A stretch of DNA of 15,048 nt from assembly GCA_038237665.1 (NCBI GenBank), contig JBBRYK010000070.1, forward strand, positions 1 to 15,048. The letters are read 5' to 3'. The notes under the pieces were generated by a model. It worked only from the letters and a program-made list of their open reading frames with translations, was not told where the DNA came from and made no database searches. Source of the DNA: JBBRYK01 sp038237665. GTDB taxonomy: Bacteria; Actinomycetota; Thermoleophilia; Gaiellales; Gaiellaceae. Made by a program: the position numbers and the translations under genes. Shown one piece after another: positions 1-7,320 of the stretch (the stretch's first letter is position 1; every line of letters begins with the position of its first letter).

Positions 1-1
1 A

Positions 2-1417
2 ACTGAGACTGAGACCGAGGTAGTAGCCGGAATCGGCAGCGACTACGAGGTCAAGTACGGCTTCCACGTTCCCGAGGATTACTTCTTCAAGTCCGGGCGC
101 GGTCTCTCGCACGAGCTCGTCGATGCCATCTCGAGTCACAAGAACGAGCCGGACTGGATGCGCAAGTTCAGGCATCGCAGCCTCGAGTACTTCTATGCGC
201 GCCCGCTCCCGACCTGGGGCGGCGACCTCTCGACGATCGACTTCGAGAACATCTACTACTACATCAAGCCGACCGAGAACCAGGCCAGCTCCTGGGAGGA
301 CCTCCCCGCCGACATCAAGGACACCTGGGACAAGCTCGGGATTCCGGAGGCGGAGAAGAACTACCTCGCGGGGGTCGGTGCCCAGTACGAGTCGGAAGTC
401 GTCTACCACAAGCTGCAGGCCGACCTCGAGGCGAAGGGCGTTCTCTTCCTCGACATGGACTCGGGACTGCGCGAGCACGAAGACCTGGTCAAGCAGTACT
501 TCGGCAAGGTGATCCCGCAGAACGACAACAAGTTCGCGGCGCTGAACTCGGCCGTCTGGTCAGGCGGCTCCTTCATCTACGTGCCGCCCGGGGTCTCGAT
601 CGAGATGCCGCTCCAGGCCTATTTCCGGATCAACGCCGAGAACATGGGCCAGTTCGAGCGTACGCTGATCATCGTCGACGAGGGCGCCTACGTGCACTAC
701 GTCGAGGGCTGCACGGCGCCGATCTACTCGTCCGACTCGCTCCACTCGGCCGTCGTCGAGATCATCGTCAAGCCGGGCGGCCGCTGCCGGTACACGACGA
801 TCCAGAACTGGTCGAACAACGTCTACAACCTGGTCACGAAGCGTGCCGTCGCCTACGAGAACGCAACCATGGAGTGGGTCGACGGAAACCTCGGCTCGAA
901 GCTGACGATGAAGTACCCGGCGATCTGGCTGATGGGCGAAGGCGCGCACGGCGAGGTGCTCTCGATCGCGTTCGCCGGCGAGGGCCAGCACCAGGACGCC
1001 GGCGGGAAGTGCGTCCACGTCGCGCCGAACACGACCTCGGTGATCACCTCGAAGTCGATCTCGAAGAACGGCGGCCGGGCCGGCTATCGCGGCCTGCTCG
1101 AGGTGGCCAAGGGCGCCGAGCGCTCGAAGTCGAAGGTTGTCTGCGACGCGCTGATCCTCGACGATACGTCGCGCTCCGACACCTATCCGTACATCCGGAT
1201 CGACGAGTCGAACGTGGACATCGGCCACGAGGCCACGGTGTCCAAGATCGGCGAGGAGCAGCTCTTCTACCTGATGTCGCGCGGCCTCTCCGAGGCGGAG
1301 GCGTCCGCGATGGTCGTCTCCGGCTTCGTCGAGCCGATCACCAAGGAGCTCCCGCTCGAGTACGCGGTCGAGATGAACCGGCTGATCCAGCTCCAGATGG
1401 AGGGCTCGGTCGGTTGA
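2..1417 (+). CDS. sufB: SufB, Fe-S cluster assembly scaffold subunit (5' end off window)
   Basis: SufB is the scaffold subunit of the SufBCD complex, where nascent Fe-S clusters are built from sulfur delivered by SufS/SufU. The reading frame is open from base 2, giving 471 visible residues. The family is about 470-495 aa, so only a few N-terminal residues and the start codon are missing; the first ATG at 158 is internal. The beta-helix core is visible, with VEGCTAP at about residue 234 (matching E. coli Cys254), the cysteine of CDALILDD at residue 381 (matching essential E. coli Cys405 by distance from the C-terminus) and GHEATVSK (matching Glu434). The tail carries the LFYLMSRGLSEAEA motif shared with SufD. 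The stop overlaps the TTG start of the next gene. sufC would be expected upstream but is outside the window. The family call is very secure. Confidence 0.97.
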   Translation, partial: TETETEVVAGIGSDYEVKYGFHVPEDYFFKSGRGLSHELVDAISSHKNEPDWMRKFRHRSLEYFYARPLPTWGGDLSTIDFENIYYYIKPTENQASSWEDLPADIKDTWDKLGIPEAEKNYLAGVGAQYESEVVYHKLQADLEAKGVLFLDMDSGLREHEDLVKQYFGKVIPQNDNKFAALNSAVWSGGSFIYVPPGVSIEMPLQAYFRINAENMGQFERTLIIVDEGAYVHYVEGCTAPIYSSDSLHSAVVEIIVKPGGRCRYTTIQNWSNNVYNLVTKRAVAYENATMEWVDGNLGSKLTMKYPAIWLMGEGAHGEVLSIAFAGEGQHQDAGGKCVHVAPNTTSVITSKSISKNGGRAGYRGLLEVAKGAERSKSKVVCDALILDDTSRSDTYPYIRIDESNVDIGHEATVSKIGEEQLFYLMSRGLSEAEASAMVVSGFVEPITKELPLEYAVEMNRLIQLQMEGSVG

Positions 1418-1791
1418 TCGAGGTCGAGCGGACGGACTTCGTGTCCGTGCCGGTAACAGACATGGAGCGGGCGAAGCGGTTCTACGGCGAGACACTGGGG
1501 ATCCACAGCCCTGATCCCGATGCCGCCTGGCCCGAGTTCGAAACCGGCAACGTCAGCCTCTACCTCGTCGACCCGACGAGGATCGGCGCTGAGTTCAAGC
1601 CGCACACGTCGCACATAGCGCTCCGCGTCCCCGACGTCGCCGCCGCGCGCGCGAAGCTCGAGTCAGCCGGGGTCGCCTTCGAGGGCGAGATCATGGACAC
1701 AGGCGTCTGCCACATGGCGTTCTTCCACGATCCGGACGGCAACGCGTTGCTGCTGCACCGCCGATATGCCCAGAAGCAACAGCAGGACTGA
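1414..1791 (+). CDS. VOC (glyoxalase/bleomycin-resistance fold) protein inside the suf operon
   Basis: A 125-aa single-domain protein of the vicinal-oxygen-chelate superfamily, with two beta-alpha-beta-beta-beta halves. The first half has DFVSVPVTDMERAKRFYGETLG and the second has SHIALRVPDVAAARAKLESAG followed by FFHDPDGNALLLH. The usual first metal-ligand histidine appears to be Phe here, and the late Glu of DPDGNxxEL is replaced by Leu, so a classical glyoxalase I metal site is doubtful and the substrate is unknown. The TTG at 1414 is chosen as start because it overlaps the sufB stop (TTGA), has GGAGGG at 1399-1404 nine bases upstream, and keeps the first beta strand; GTG 1441 would truncate it. 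The 3' end overlaps sufD by 26 bases, so the gene is probably translated with the suf genes. Insertion between sufB and sufD is unusual. Confidence 0.9.
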   Translation: MIEVERTDFVSVPVTDMERAKRFYGETLGIHSPDPDAAWPEFETGNVSLYLVDPTRIGAEFKPHTSHIALRVPDVAAARAKLESAGVAFEGEIMDTGVCHMAFFHDPDGNALLLHRRYAQKQQQD

Positions 1792-2956
1792 GCTCATCGA
1801 GCGCTACCAGGCGCTGCCGTTCCCGACCACACAGGACGAGGCCTGGCGGTTCACCGACCTGAAGGGCTTCGACCCCGAAAGCTTTGGCTCGAACGGGCAT
1901 GCCGGGGGCCAGACCCCGGGCGTGGCCGCGAAGACCATGGTCGACATCGACGTGGCCGGCGTGGCGGTGGTCTCCGAAAGTGGCATCGAGATCGAGCGCG
2001 CGCCGGACGGGATCACGTTCGAGCCGCTGACCGAGCACGAGCGGCTCGGCACGCTGGTCGGCTCGGACGAGAAGTTCGCAGCCCACAATGCCGCCGTCTG
2101 GCAGCACGGGCTGCTCGTTCGCGTCCCGAAAGGCGTCGCGCTCGAACAGCCGCTCTACGTGCGGATCGCGAACTCGGCCGAGAACGGATCGCTCTTCTGG
2201 CGGCTCCTCGTCATCGCCGAGGAGGGCTCCAGCTTCAGCCTGATCGAGGAGTACGGGTCGGCGCGGCCCGATCTGGTCGGCTACTCGAATGCGGCCGTCG
2301 AGCTCTTCGTCGAGCACGGCGCGAAGCTCGAATACGTCTCTCTGCAGAATCTCTCGCGGGAGACGTGGCACTTCGCTACGCACCACGGCCGCGTCGAGCG
2401 CGACGCCGAGCTGGACTGGGTCACGGGCGGCTTCGGCTCGAAGAAGGGGAAGATCCGGATCCAGAACGACCTGGCCGGACCCGGAGCGACGTCGCGTGTC
2501 ACCGGGGCGTACTTCGCGGACGGCGACCAGCACCTGGACTACGACACGTTCCAGGAGCACATCGCCCCGCACACGACCTCGGACTTCGCCTTCAAGGGCG
2601 CCCTCCGCGATACGGCGACGACCGTTTGGCGCGGGATGATCCGCGTCGAGCGGGACGCGCAGAAGACGAACGCCTACCAGGAGAACCGCAACCTCCTCCT
2701 GTCGCCGAAGGCACACGCCGACTCGATCCCCGGCCTCGAGATCCTCGCCAACGACGTGCGCTGCACGCACGGGGCGACTCTGGGCCAGGTCGACCGCGAG
2801 CAGCTCTTCTACCTGATGAGCCGCGGGCTCTCCCGCGCCGAGGCCGAGCGCCTGATCGTGCGCGGCTTCTTCCAGGACGTGCTCGACCGGATCGAGCTCG
2901 AGCCGGTGCGCGAGGCCCTCGCGGCCGCGCTCGAGGCGCGCATCCCGCAGGGCTAG
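1766..2956 (+). CDS. sufD: SufD, Fe-S cluster assembly protein
   Basis: SufD (396 aa) is a SufB paralogue that pairs with SufB in the SufBC2D scaffold; the de novo cluster site lies at the SufB-SufD interface. The N-terminus has the SufD signature PFPTTQDEAWRFTDLKGFDP. A beta-helix core follows, and the C-terminal block contains VRCTHGATLGQVDREQ with His335, equivalent to essential E. coli SufD His360, then LFYLMSRGLSRAEAERLIVRGFF. Start ATG 1766 is the only usable start ahead of the conserved N-terminal block; it lies inside the VOC gene and has no clear Shine-Dalgarno, consistent with translational coupling. The length is somewhat short for the family (about 400-440 aa). The downstream methyltransferase frame begins three bases after the stop. 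Confidence 0.96.
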   Translation: MPRSNSRTELIERYQALPFPTTQDEAWRFTDLKGFDPESFGSNGHAGGQTPGVAAKTMVDIDVAGVAVVSESGIEIERAPDGITFEPLTEHERLGTLVGSDEKFAAHNAAVWQHGLLVRVPKGVALEQPLYVRIANSAENGSLFWRLLVIAEEGSSFSLIEEYGSARPDLVGYSNAAVELFVEHGAKLEYVSLQNLSRETWHFATHHGRVERDAELDWVTGGFGSKKGKIRIQNDLAGPGATSRVTGAYFADGDQHLDYDTFQEHIAPHTTSDFAFKGALRDTATTVWRGMIRVERDAQKTNAYQENRNLLLSPKAHADSIPGLEILANDVRCTHGATLGQVDREQLFYLMSRGLSRAEAERLIVRGFFQDVLDRIELEPVREALAAALEARIPQG

Positions 2957-2959
2957 CGA

Positions 2960-3609
2960 TTGGCGGGCTGCTGCTCACCGAGAGGCTACGACGCGATCTT
3001 CGGCGCGCGGCGCGCCCGTGCGGACGGTCGCCGGTATCGGAGACGGGGCCTCGACGGACCGCCCGGCGCCTGGTCTCCTACCTCGAGAGCCGGGGCATCG
3101 ACGGGGCGACCGTGCTCGAGGTCGGCGGAGGCGTCGGCGCGATTCAGGTCGAGCTCCTCGAGGCGGGCGCGGCCGAGGCCACCAATGTCGAGCTCTCGCC
3201 GGGCTACGAGGACGAGGCCGCGGCCCTGCTTCGGGAGCACGGTCTCGAGGATCGCGTCCACCGCCGGATTCTGGACTTTGCCGTCGCTCAGGACCTGCTT
3301 GCGCCGGCCGACGTGGTCGTGCTCCACCGTGTGGTCTGCTGCTACCCGGATCCCGGCACGCTCGTCGGTGCGGCCGCGGTTCATGCCCGCCGCCGGCTCG
3401 TGCTGAGCTTTCCGCCTCGCAACGCGATCAGCCGGTTGGTTGCCTCGGCGGTCAACGTCTACTGCGCCGCTCGCCGGTTCGAGTTCCGCGTCTACATGCA
3501 TCCGCTGCCAGTGATCCTTGCCGCAGCGGAAGGAGCCGGTCTTTCACCGGCCGCGCAGGGCCGGAGCGGCATCTGGCGCTATGCAGCGTTCGAGCGGGCT
3601 TCCGGCTAA
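2960..3609 (+). pseudogene. Class I SAM-dependent methyltransferase, broken by a one-base frameshift
   Basis: Two adjacent frames together encode one methyltransferase of about 216 aa. From TTG 2960 the +2 frame reads GCCSPRGYDAIF followed by ARRARADGRRYRRRGLDG, a typical N-terminal block of an actinobacterial methyltransferase family. From about 3058 the homology continues in the +1 frame with TARRLVSYLESRGIDGATVLE, the SAM-binding motif VLEVGGGVGAIQVELL, LHRVVCCYPDP and LSFPPRNAISRL. One missing base near 3056-3058 would restore GLDGTARRLV. No slippery heptamer is visible, so this is a genuine mutation or an assembly error rather than programmed shifting. The +1 frame has no ordinary start codon before motif I. 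The TTG lies three bases after the sufD stop, so the gene belongs to the suf transcript. The substrate is unknown. Confidence 0.82.
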
Positions 3610-3612
3610 AGT
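3604..3612 (+). promoter_or_regulatory. Candidate -10 box of a leaderless promoter for the RTX-repeat gene
   Basis: GGCTAAAGT contains a TANNNT hexamer (3607-3612) five bases before GTG 3618. The same GG(C/G)TANNNT layout precedes the starts at 5508, 7321 and 11011. It overlaps the TAA stop of the methyltransferase, so part of the match could be chance. No convincing -35 box is seen. Confidence 0.4.
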
Positions 3613-3617
3613 TCCCC

Positions 3618-5471
3618 GTGGGGATGGGGGTCCAGCGTCTGGTCATGTACGCCGCGGTCGTGACGGCGGCCGGTTTGGTGGTGCTCGTCGGGCAGGCGAG
3701 CGCGGCGCCGCGGGTCGGAACGGCCTGCTTCGGCCAGCCGGCGACGATCGTCGGCACCGACGGCGACGACACGCTCATCGGCACACCGGGCAACGACGTG
3801 ATCGTCGCCGGTGACGGCTCCGACATCATCGCCGGAGGCGCAGGCGACGACCTGATCTGCGGAGAGGCCGGCGCCGACTTCATCTTCGGCCAGGACGGGA
3901 ACGACTCGATCGACGCCGGCGCCGGAGCCGACGCGATCATCCCGGGCGCCGGCGACGACAAGGTCATCGGCGGCGGCGAAGGCGACCTGCTCGCCTTCAT
4001 CCAGGCGACTGGTCCGGTGACCGCGAGCCTCGTCACCGGGACGGCCACCGGCGACGGCAGCGACACCTTTTCGGGGATCGGCTCGCTCGCCGGCGGCCCC
4101 TTCAACGACACGCTCACCGGCGACGCGCAGGACTTCAACGCGCTGATCGGCGAGGCCGGGGACGACGTACTCGACGGCGGCGCCGGGTTCGACGCCGCGA
4201 TCTACACGACGGGCCCCATCACCGCCAACCTCCTCACCGGCGTGTCGACCGGCGGCGAGGGGAACGACACGCTGCGCGGGATCGAGGGCCTCGAGGGCAC
4301 GTCGCAGGACGACAACTTCACCGGCGACGCGGGGACGAACGTCCTCGACGGCCGCGGCGGCAACGACATCCTCGCCGGTGGCGACGGCACCGATCTGCTG
4401 CAGGGCGATGCGCAGATCGATACGAACCCCGGGAACGACCGCCTCTCGGGTGGCAACGGGGACGACTTCCTCCAACCCAGCCCCGGCAGCGACATCCTCG
4501 ACGCGGGACCGGGCCGGCAGGACCTCCTCGACCTCTCCGTGATCCACACCTCCGTGGCGGCCAACCTGGGAACGAGCCAGGTGACCGGTCAGGGCATCGG
4601 CAAGGTGAAGCTGACCGGCTTCGAGGGGATCTTCGGCGGTCCCGCGGCCGACACGCTCACCGGCGACAAGGGACCCAACGTCCTGTACGGAAACGACGGA
4701 ACCGATCGCCTCGCCGGGGCAGCCGGCGATGACTTCCTGAGCGGCGGCGCCGGGGCCGACACGTTCGACGGCGGCCCGGGGGTCGACTACTGCCTCGACG
4801 GCAGCGGCAAGGGGTGCGAGTTCTCGGGCACTCCCACGGCAAGCCGGGCGGCGGCCGTGGCGAACGAGGCGCAGATGGCCGCGATCAGCGACAGCCTGGC
4901 CGTGCTGCGAGCGCCCAATGCCCCGCGGCCGTTCGCGCTGTCGAGCGTCTCGGCTGGCGGCGAGAACAACCAGCTCGGCGAGGCCGGCTGTGAGGGCTCG
5001 ATCGCGCGGGCCACACGCTCCGTCGCCTCGGCGGGCGCCGCCAAGAGGAAGACCGAGGCCGGTCCTCCACACAAGGCACCCTCGGCGAAGAACGACAGCA
5101 CGAAGCCCATCGTGCTCGACCTGATCCCGGACTGGCTGGTGGGCCCGCTCGATGCGATCGCTGCGGATGAGAGCCTCAAGTGGCAGGGCACGCTCTTCCG
5201 CTATGATGCGAAGAAGAAGGCCTGGCGCTCGTACAAGAAGACGCTGGTCGCCTTCGGGCATGTCGACCCGTCTGGAACAGCCGTCTGGACGACAGCCGCG
5301 GGACAGCCGGTCGGTGAGACTGGCTTCACGGTGCCGGCCGGGCAGTTTGCCTGGAAGGGCACGCTGCAGGTGCCCGGCTCGCCGACCGTCACCGACTGGA
5401 TCGAGCCTCACACCGACTTCGCGCGCAAGGGCGGCGGCATCTTCGCGCCGAGTTGCGCCTTCGGCGCGTGA
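3618..5471 (+). CDS. Secreted RTX-like (hemolysin-type) calcium-binding repeat protein
   Basis: A 617-aa predicted exported protein. A short basic N-terminus and hydrophobic stretch (YAAVVTAAGLVVLVGQASA) form a signal peptide. CFGQPATIVGTDGDDTLIG opens a run of glycine/aspartate nonapeptides (GGAGDDLIC, GQDGNDSID and so on) at about residues 44-117. Three composite modules of roughly 65-80 residues follow (starting near 130, 197 and 308), each with an ASL/ANL strand, a DTLxG or similar motif, TGDxGxNxL and further nonapeptides. Such repeats bind Ca2+ as a parallel beta-roll. The last 210 residues lack repeats; a Lys/Pro-rich linker precedes a compact segment (about 498-617) containing IPDWLVGPLDAI and KWQGTLFRYD that I do not recognise. 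GTG 3618 is preferred because it lies just after a -10-like box; ATG 3624 and 3645 are alternatives. No type I secretion genes are nearby, so Sec export is likely. Confidence 0.85.
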   Translation: MGMGVQRLVMYAAVVTAAGLVVLVGQASAAPRVGTACFGQPATIVGTDGDDTLIGTPGNDVIVAGDGSDIIAGGAGDDLICGEAGADFIFGQDGNDSIDAGAGADAIIPGAGDDKVIGGGEGDLLAFIQATGPVTASLVTGTATGDGSDTFSGIGSLAGGPFNDTLTGDAQDFNALIGEAGDDVLDGGAGFDAAIYTTGPITANLLTGVSTGGEGNDTLRGIEGLEGTSQDDNFTGDAGTNVLDGRGGNDILAGGDGTDLLQGDAQIDTNPGNDRLSGGNGDDFLQPSPGSDILDAGPGRQDLLDLSVIHTSVAANLGTSQVTGQGIGKVKLTGFEGIFGGPAADTLTGDKGPNVLYGNDGTDRLAGAAGDDFLSGGAGADTFDGGPGVDYCLDGSGKGCEFSGTPTASRAAAVANEAQMAAISDSLAVLRAPNAPRPFALSSVSAGGENNQLGEAGCEGSIARATRSVASAGAAKRKTEAGPPHKAPSAKNDSTKPIVLDLIPDWLVGPLDAIAADESLKWQGTLFRYDAKKKAWRSYKKTLVAFGHVDPSGTAVWTTAAGQPVGETGFTVPAGQFAWKGTLQVPGSPTVTDWIEPHTDFARKGGGIFAPSCAFGA

Positions 5472-5494
5472 ACCGACTCCTAACAGACTCCGGC

Positions 5495-5500
5495 TAGCCT
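5495..5500 (+). promoter_or_regulatory. Candidate -10 box (TAGCCT) of a leaderless promoter
   Basis: TAGCCT, preceded by GGC, lies seven bases before ATG 5508, putting the expected transcription start at or next to the A of the start codon. The intergenic gap is only 36 bases and contains no Shine-Dalgarno. CCTAA lies eight bases upstream of GGCTA, a spacing repeated at 7293-7310. Confidence 0.55.
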
Positions 5501-5507
5501 GCCTGGT

Positions 5508-7286
5508 ATGTCGCCGGCGTCACGAGCAGTGATCGTGCTCGCGGCGACGGCGCTCGTGCTGCTTCCCTCCGCGGCGGCCGCGCCTCTCGGGCAGATTGCC
5601 TTCACCGCGGGCGGTCGCACCACAGCGCCCGCAGACGTCGTGCTCGTCAACGCCGACGGCAGCGGGTTCGCGAATCTCACGCCGGATCAGCAAAACACCT
5701 TCGACGACGATCGCAGTCCCAGCTGGTCGCCGGACGGCAAGCGGATCGCCTTCGTCAGCCATCGCGACGCGATCAACACCCAGGAGATCTACGTCATGAA
5801 CGCCGACGGCACGGGTGCTCGCCGGTTGACGACCGACTCGGGCGACGGCAGGACCTTCAACGTCGATCCCGCCTGGTCGCCCGACGGGACGCGGATTGCC
5901 TGGCGCAAGGCCGGCCAGAACTCAACGGACGAGATCTGGGTCATGAATGCCGACGGCTCCGGCCAGCGCCGTCTGACGACGGACGGCGGCACGAAAACCG
6001 GCCCGCGCTGGTCTCCGGACTCGACCCGGCTCCTGTACGCCCGGTTCGGGCCTGCGCACATCTTCGTCGTCACCGTTGCCGGCGGCCTAGTCCGCGATCT
6101 GACGCCGGTGGGAGTGGCCGACAGCAACCCCCAATGGTCCCCGGACGGCAACCGGATCGCCCTGACGAGCAACGACGAGATCGCGGTGATGGCCGCCGAC
6201 GGCAGCGGCCGACGGCAGGTGGGCACCGCGCGTGGGATCGCCCCTGCGTGGTCGCCCGACGGCACCCAGATCGCGTTCACGGGCATCCGCCTCTTCCCCG
6301 CGTTCGGGAGCCGCTTCGGGCCGGCCCAGCGGAACGATGTCTTCGTCGTGGGGGCCGGTGGCAAGGACGAGCGGCGCCTGACCGGGCCGACCGGCGAGCA
6401 GTATTCCGGCGTCGGCGACGGATCGGCGCCCACGTGGTGGCCCGACGGCTCGCGCCTGTTCTTCTCGAGCGCGCGTACCCAAGCCGACGGGAACGCGACG
6501 ACGTACGTCATGAACGCCGACGGAACCTGTGAGGGGCGTTTCGCCCCTTCCGTGCCCGCGCCGATCTTCGATCCGGCTTGGAGGCCGGGCCCGGCCGCAG
6601 GCGGGACGATCGCCTGCGTCGACCTGCGTCTCGACGTCGCCCTCTCGACGGACGCGGTGGGCTTGAACCAGACGGTCGTCTATCACCTGACCGTCGACAA
6701 CGACGGCAGCACGCCGGCAACCGGAGTCCGTGTCCAGCTGACGCCGTCTGCCGCGACGACGGTCACAACGAGCCTCTCCGCGGGTGCCTGCACCGGCGCC
6801 AGCACGGTCAGGTGTGACCTTCCGAGCGTCGCGACGGGGCGCGCGACCGCATTCGAGGTCTACGCCCGCTCGCCGGCGGCCGGCGAGATCCGGATCCCGA
6901 TCTCGGTGTCCGCCGACCAGGCGGACAGCGACCCGTCGAGCAACTCGCGGATCGCTCTGACGACCGTGCTTCCATGCACCATCGTCGGCAGCACCGGGAA
7001 CGACGGCATCTACGGCACCGGCGGGCGCGACATCATCTGCGCCCGTCCCGGCTGGGACCGCATCAACGCGCTGGGCGGCAACGACCTGATCAAGGCGGGG
7101 AGCGGCAACGACACGATCGACGCCGGCAAGGGTCGTGACACGGTCTTCGGGGAAGGCGGCTCCGATGTCATCCTCGCGCTGGACGGTGAGCGGGACACGA
7201 TCGACTGCGGGTCCGAGTTCGACACCGTTCTCGCCGACCGGATCGACAAGGTCGCGAGGAATTGCGAGCGCGTGATCCGGGCCTAA
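5508..7286 (+). CDS. Secreted PD40 beta-propeller / DUF11 / RTX-repeat fusion protein
   Basis: A 592-aa exported protein with three parts. After a signal peptide (AVIVLAATALVLLPSAAAA) come six TolB-like PD40 blades at about residues 70-362, each with a W-S/W-PD-G/S core such as PSWSPDGKRIAFVS, DPAWSPDGTRIAW and APTWWPDGSRLFF, alternating with IYVMNADGTGARRLT-type strands. A seventh, degenerate DPAWRPG follows. Residues about 372-488 (LRLDVALSTDAVGLNQTVVY onward) resemble a DUF11 immunoglobulin-like module. Residues about 492-592 carry hemolysin-type repeats (GSTGNDGIYGTGGRDIIC, GGNDLIKAGSGNDTID). PD40 propellers usually bind proteins or glycans; no catalytic residues are seen. The lack of a Pal/TolA context argues against true TolB. 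The RTX tail links it to the preceding gene, and the propeller to the following gene. Confidence 0.88.
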   Translation: MSPASRAVIVLAATALVLLPSAAAAPLGQIAFTAGGRTTAPADVVLVNADGSGFANLTPDQQNTFDDDRSPSWSPDGKRIAFVSHRDAINTQEIYVMNADGTGARRLTTDSGDGRTFNVDPAWSPDGTRIAWRKAGQNSTDEIWVMNADGSGQRRLTTDGGTKTGPRWSPDSTRLLYARFGPAHIFVVTVAGGLVRDLTPVGVADSNPQWSPDGNRIALTSNDEIAVMAADGSGRRQVGTARGIAPAWSPDGTQIAFTGIRLFPAFGSRFGPAQRNDVFVVGAGGKDERRLTGPTGEQYSGVGDGSAPTWWPDGSRLFFSSARTQADGNATTYVMNADGTCEGRFAPSVPAPIFDPAWRPGPAAGGTIACVDLRLDVALSTDAVGLNQTVVYHLTVDNDGSTPATGVRVQLTPSAATTVTTSLSAGACTGASTVRCDLPSVATGRATAFEVYARSPAAGEIRIPISVSADQADSDPSSNSRIALTTVLPCTIVGSTGNDGIYGTGGRDIICARPGWDRINALGGNDLIKAGSGNDTIDAGKGRDTVFGEGGSDVILALDGERDTIDCGSEFDTVLADRIDKVARNCERVIRA

Positions 7287-7308
7287 CGGACCCCTAAGAA
7301 AGAGGGGC

Positions 7309-7314
7309 TACGTT
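7309..7314 (+). promoter_or_regulatory. Candidate -10 box (TACGTT) of a leaderless promoter
   Basis: TACGTT, preceded by GGC, lies six bases before ATG 7321 in a 34-base intergenic gap. The upstream CCTAA (7293-7297) is eight bases before GGCTA, the same arrangement as upstream of 5508. No ribosome binding site is visible. Confidence 0.55.
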
Positions 7315-7320
7315 GGGCGT

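Noticed and set aside
874..1413. Upstream extension of the VOC gene to ATG 874
   Set aside because: The extension reads Arg-rich low-complexity sequence inside sufB in a different frame; TTG 1414 with GGAGGG upstream begins right at the VOC fold.
3056..3062. Programmed -1 ribosomal frameshifting in the methyltransferase
   Set aside because: No X XXY YYZ slippery heptamer or strong downstream stem was visible at the junction; mutation or sequencing error is simpler.
3747..4830. Regularly spaced GGCGACGA-like DNA repeats resembling a CRISPR or minisatellite
   Set aside because: They are degenerate, lack unique spacers and are explained by in-frame RTX nonapeptides.
3606..5411. A 601-codon open frame on the minus strand across the RTX-like gene
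   Set aside because: The plus-strand frame encodes a signal peptide and clear calcium-binding repeats; long antisense frames are expected in repetitive GC-rich codons.
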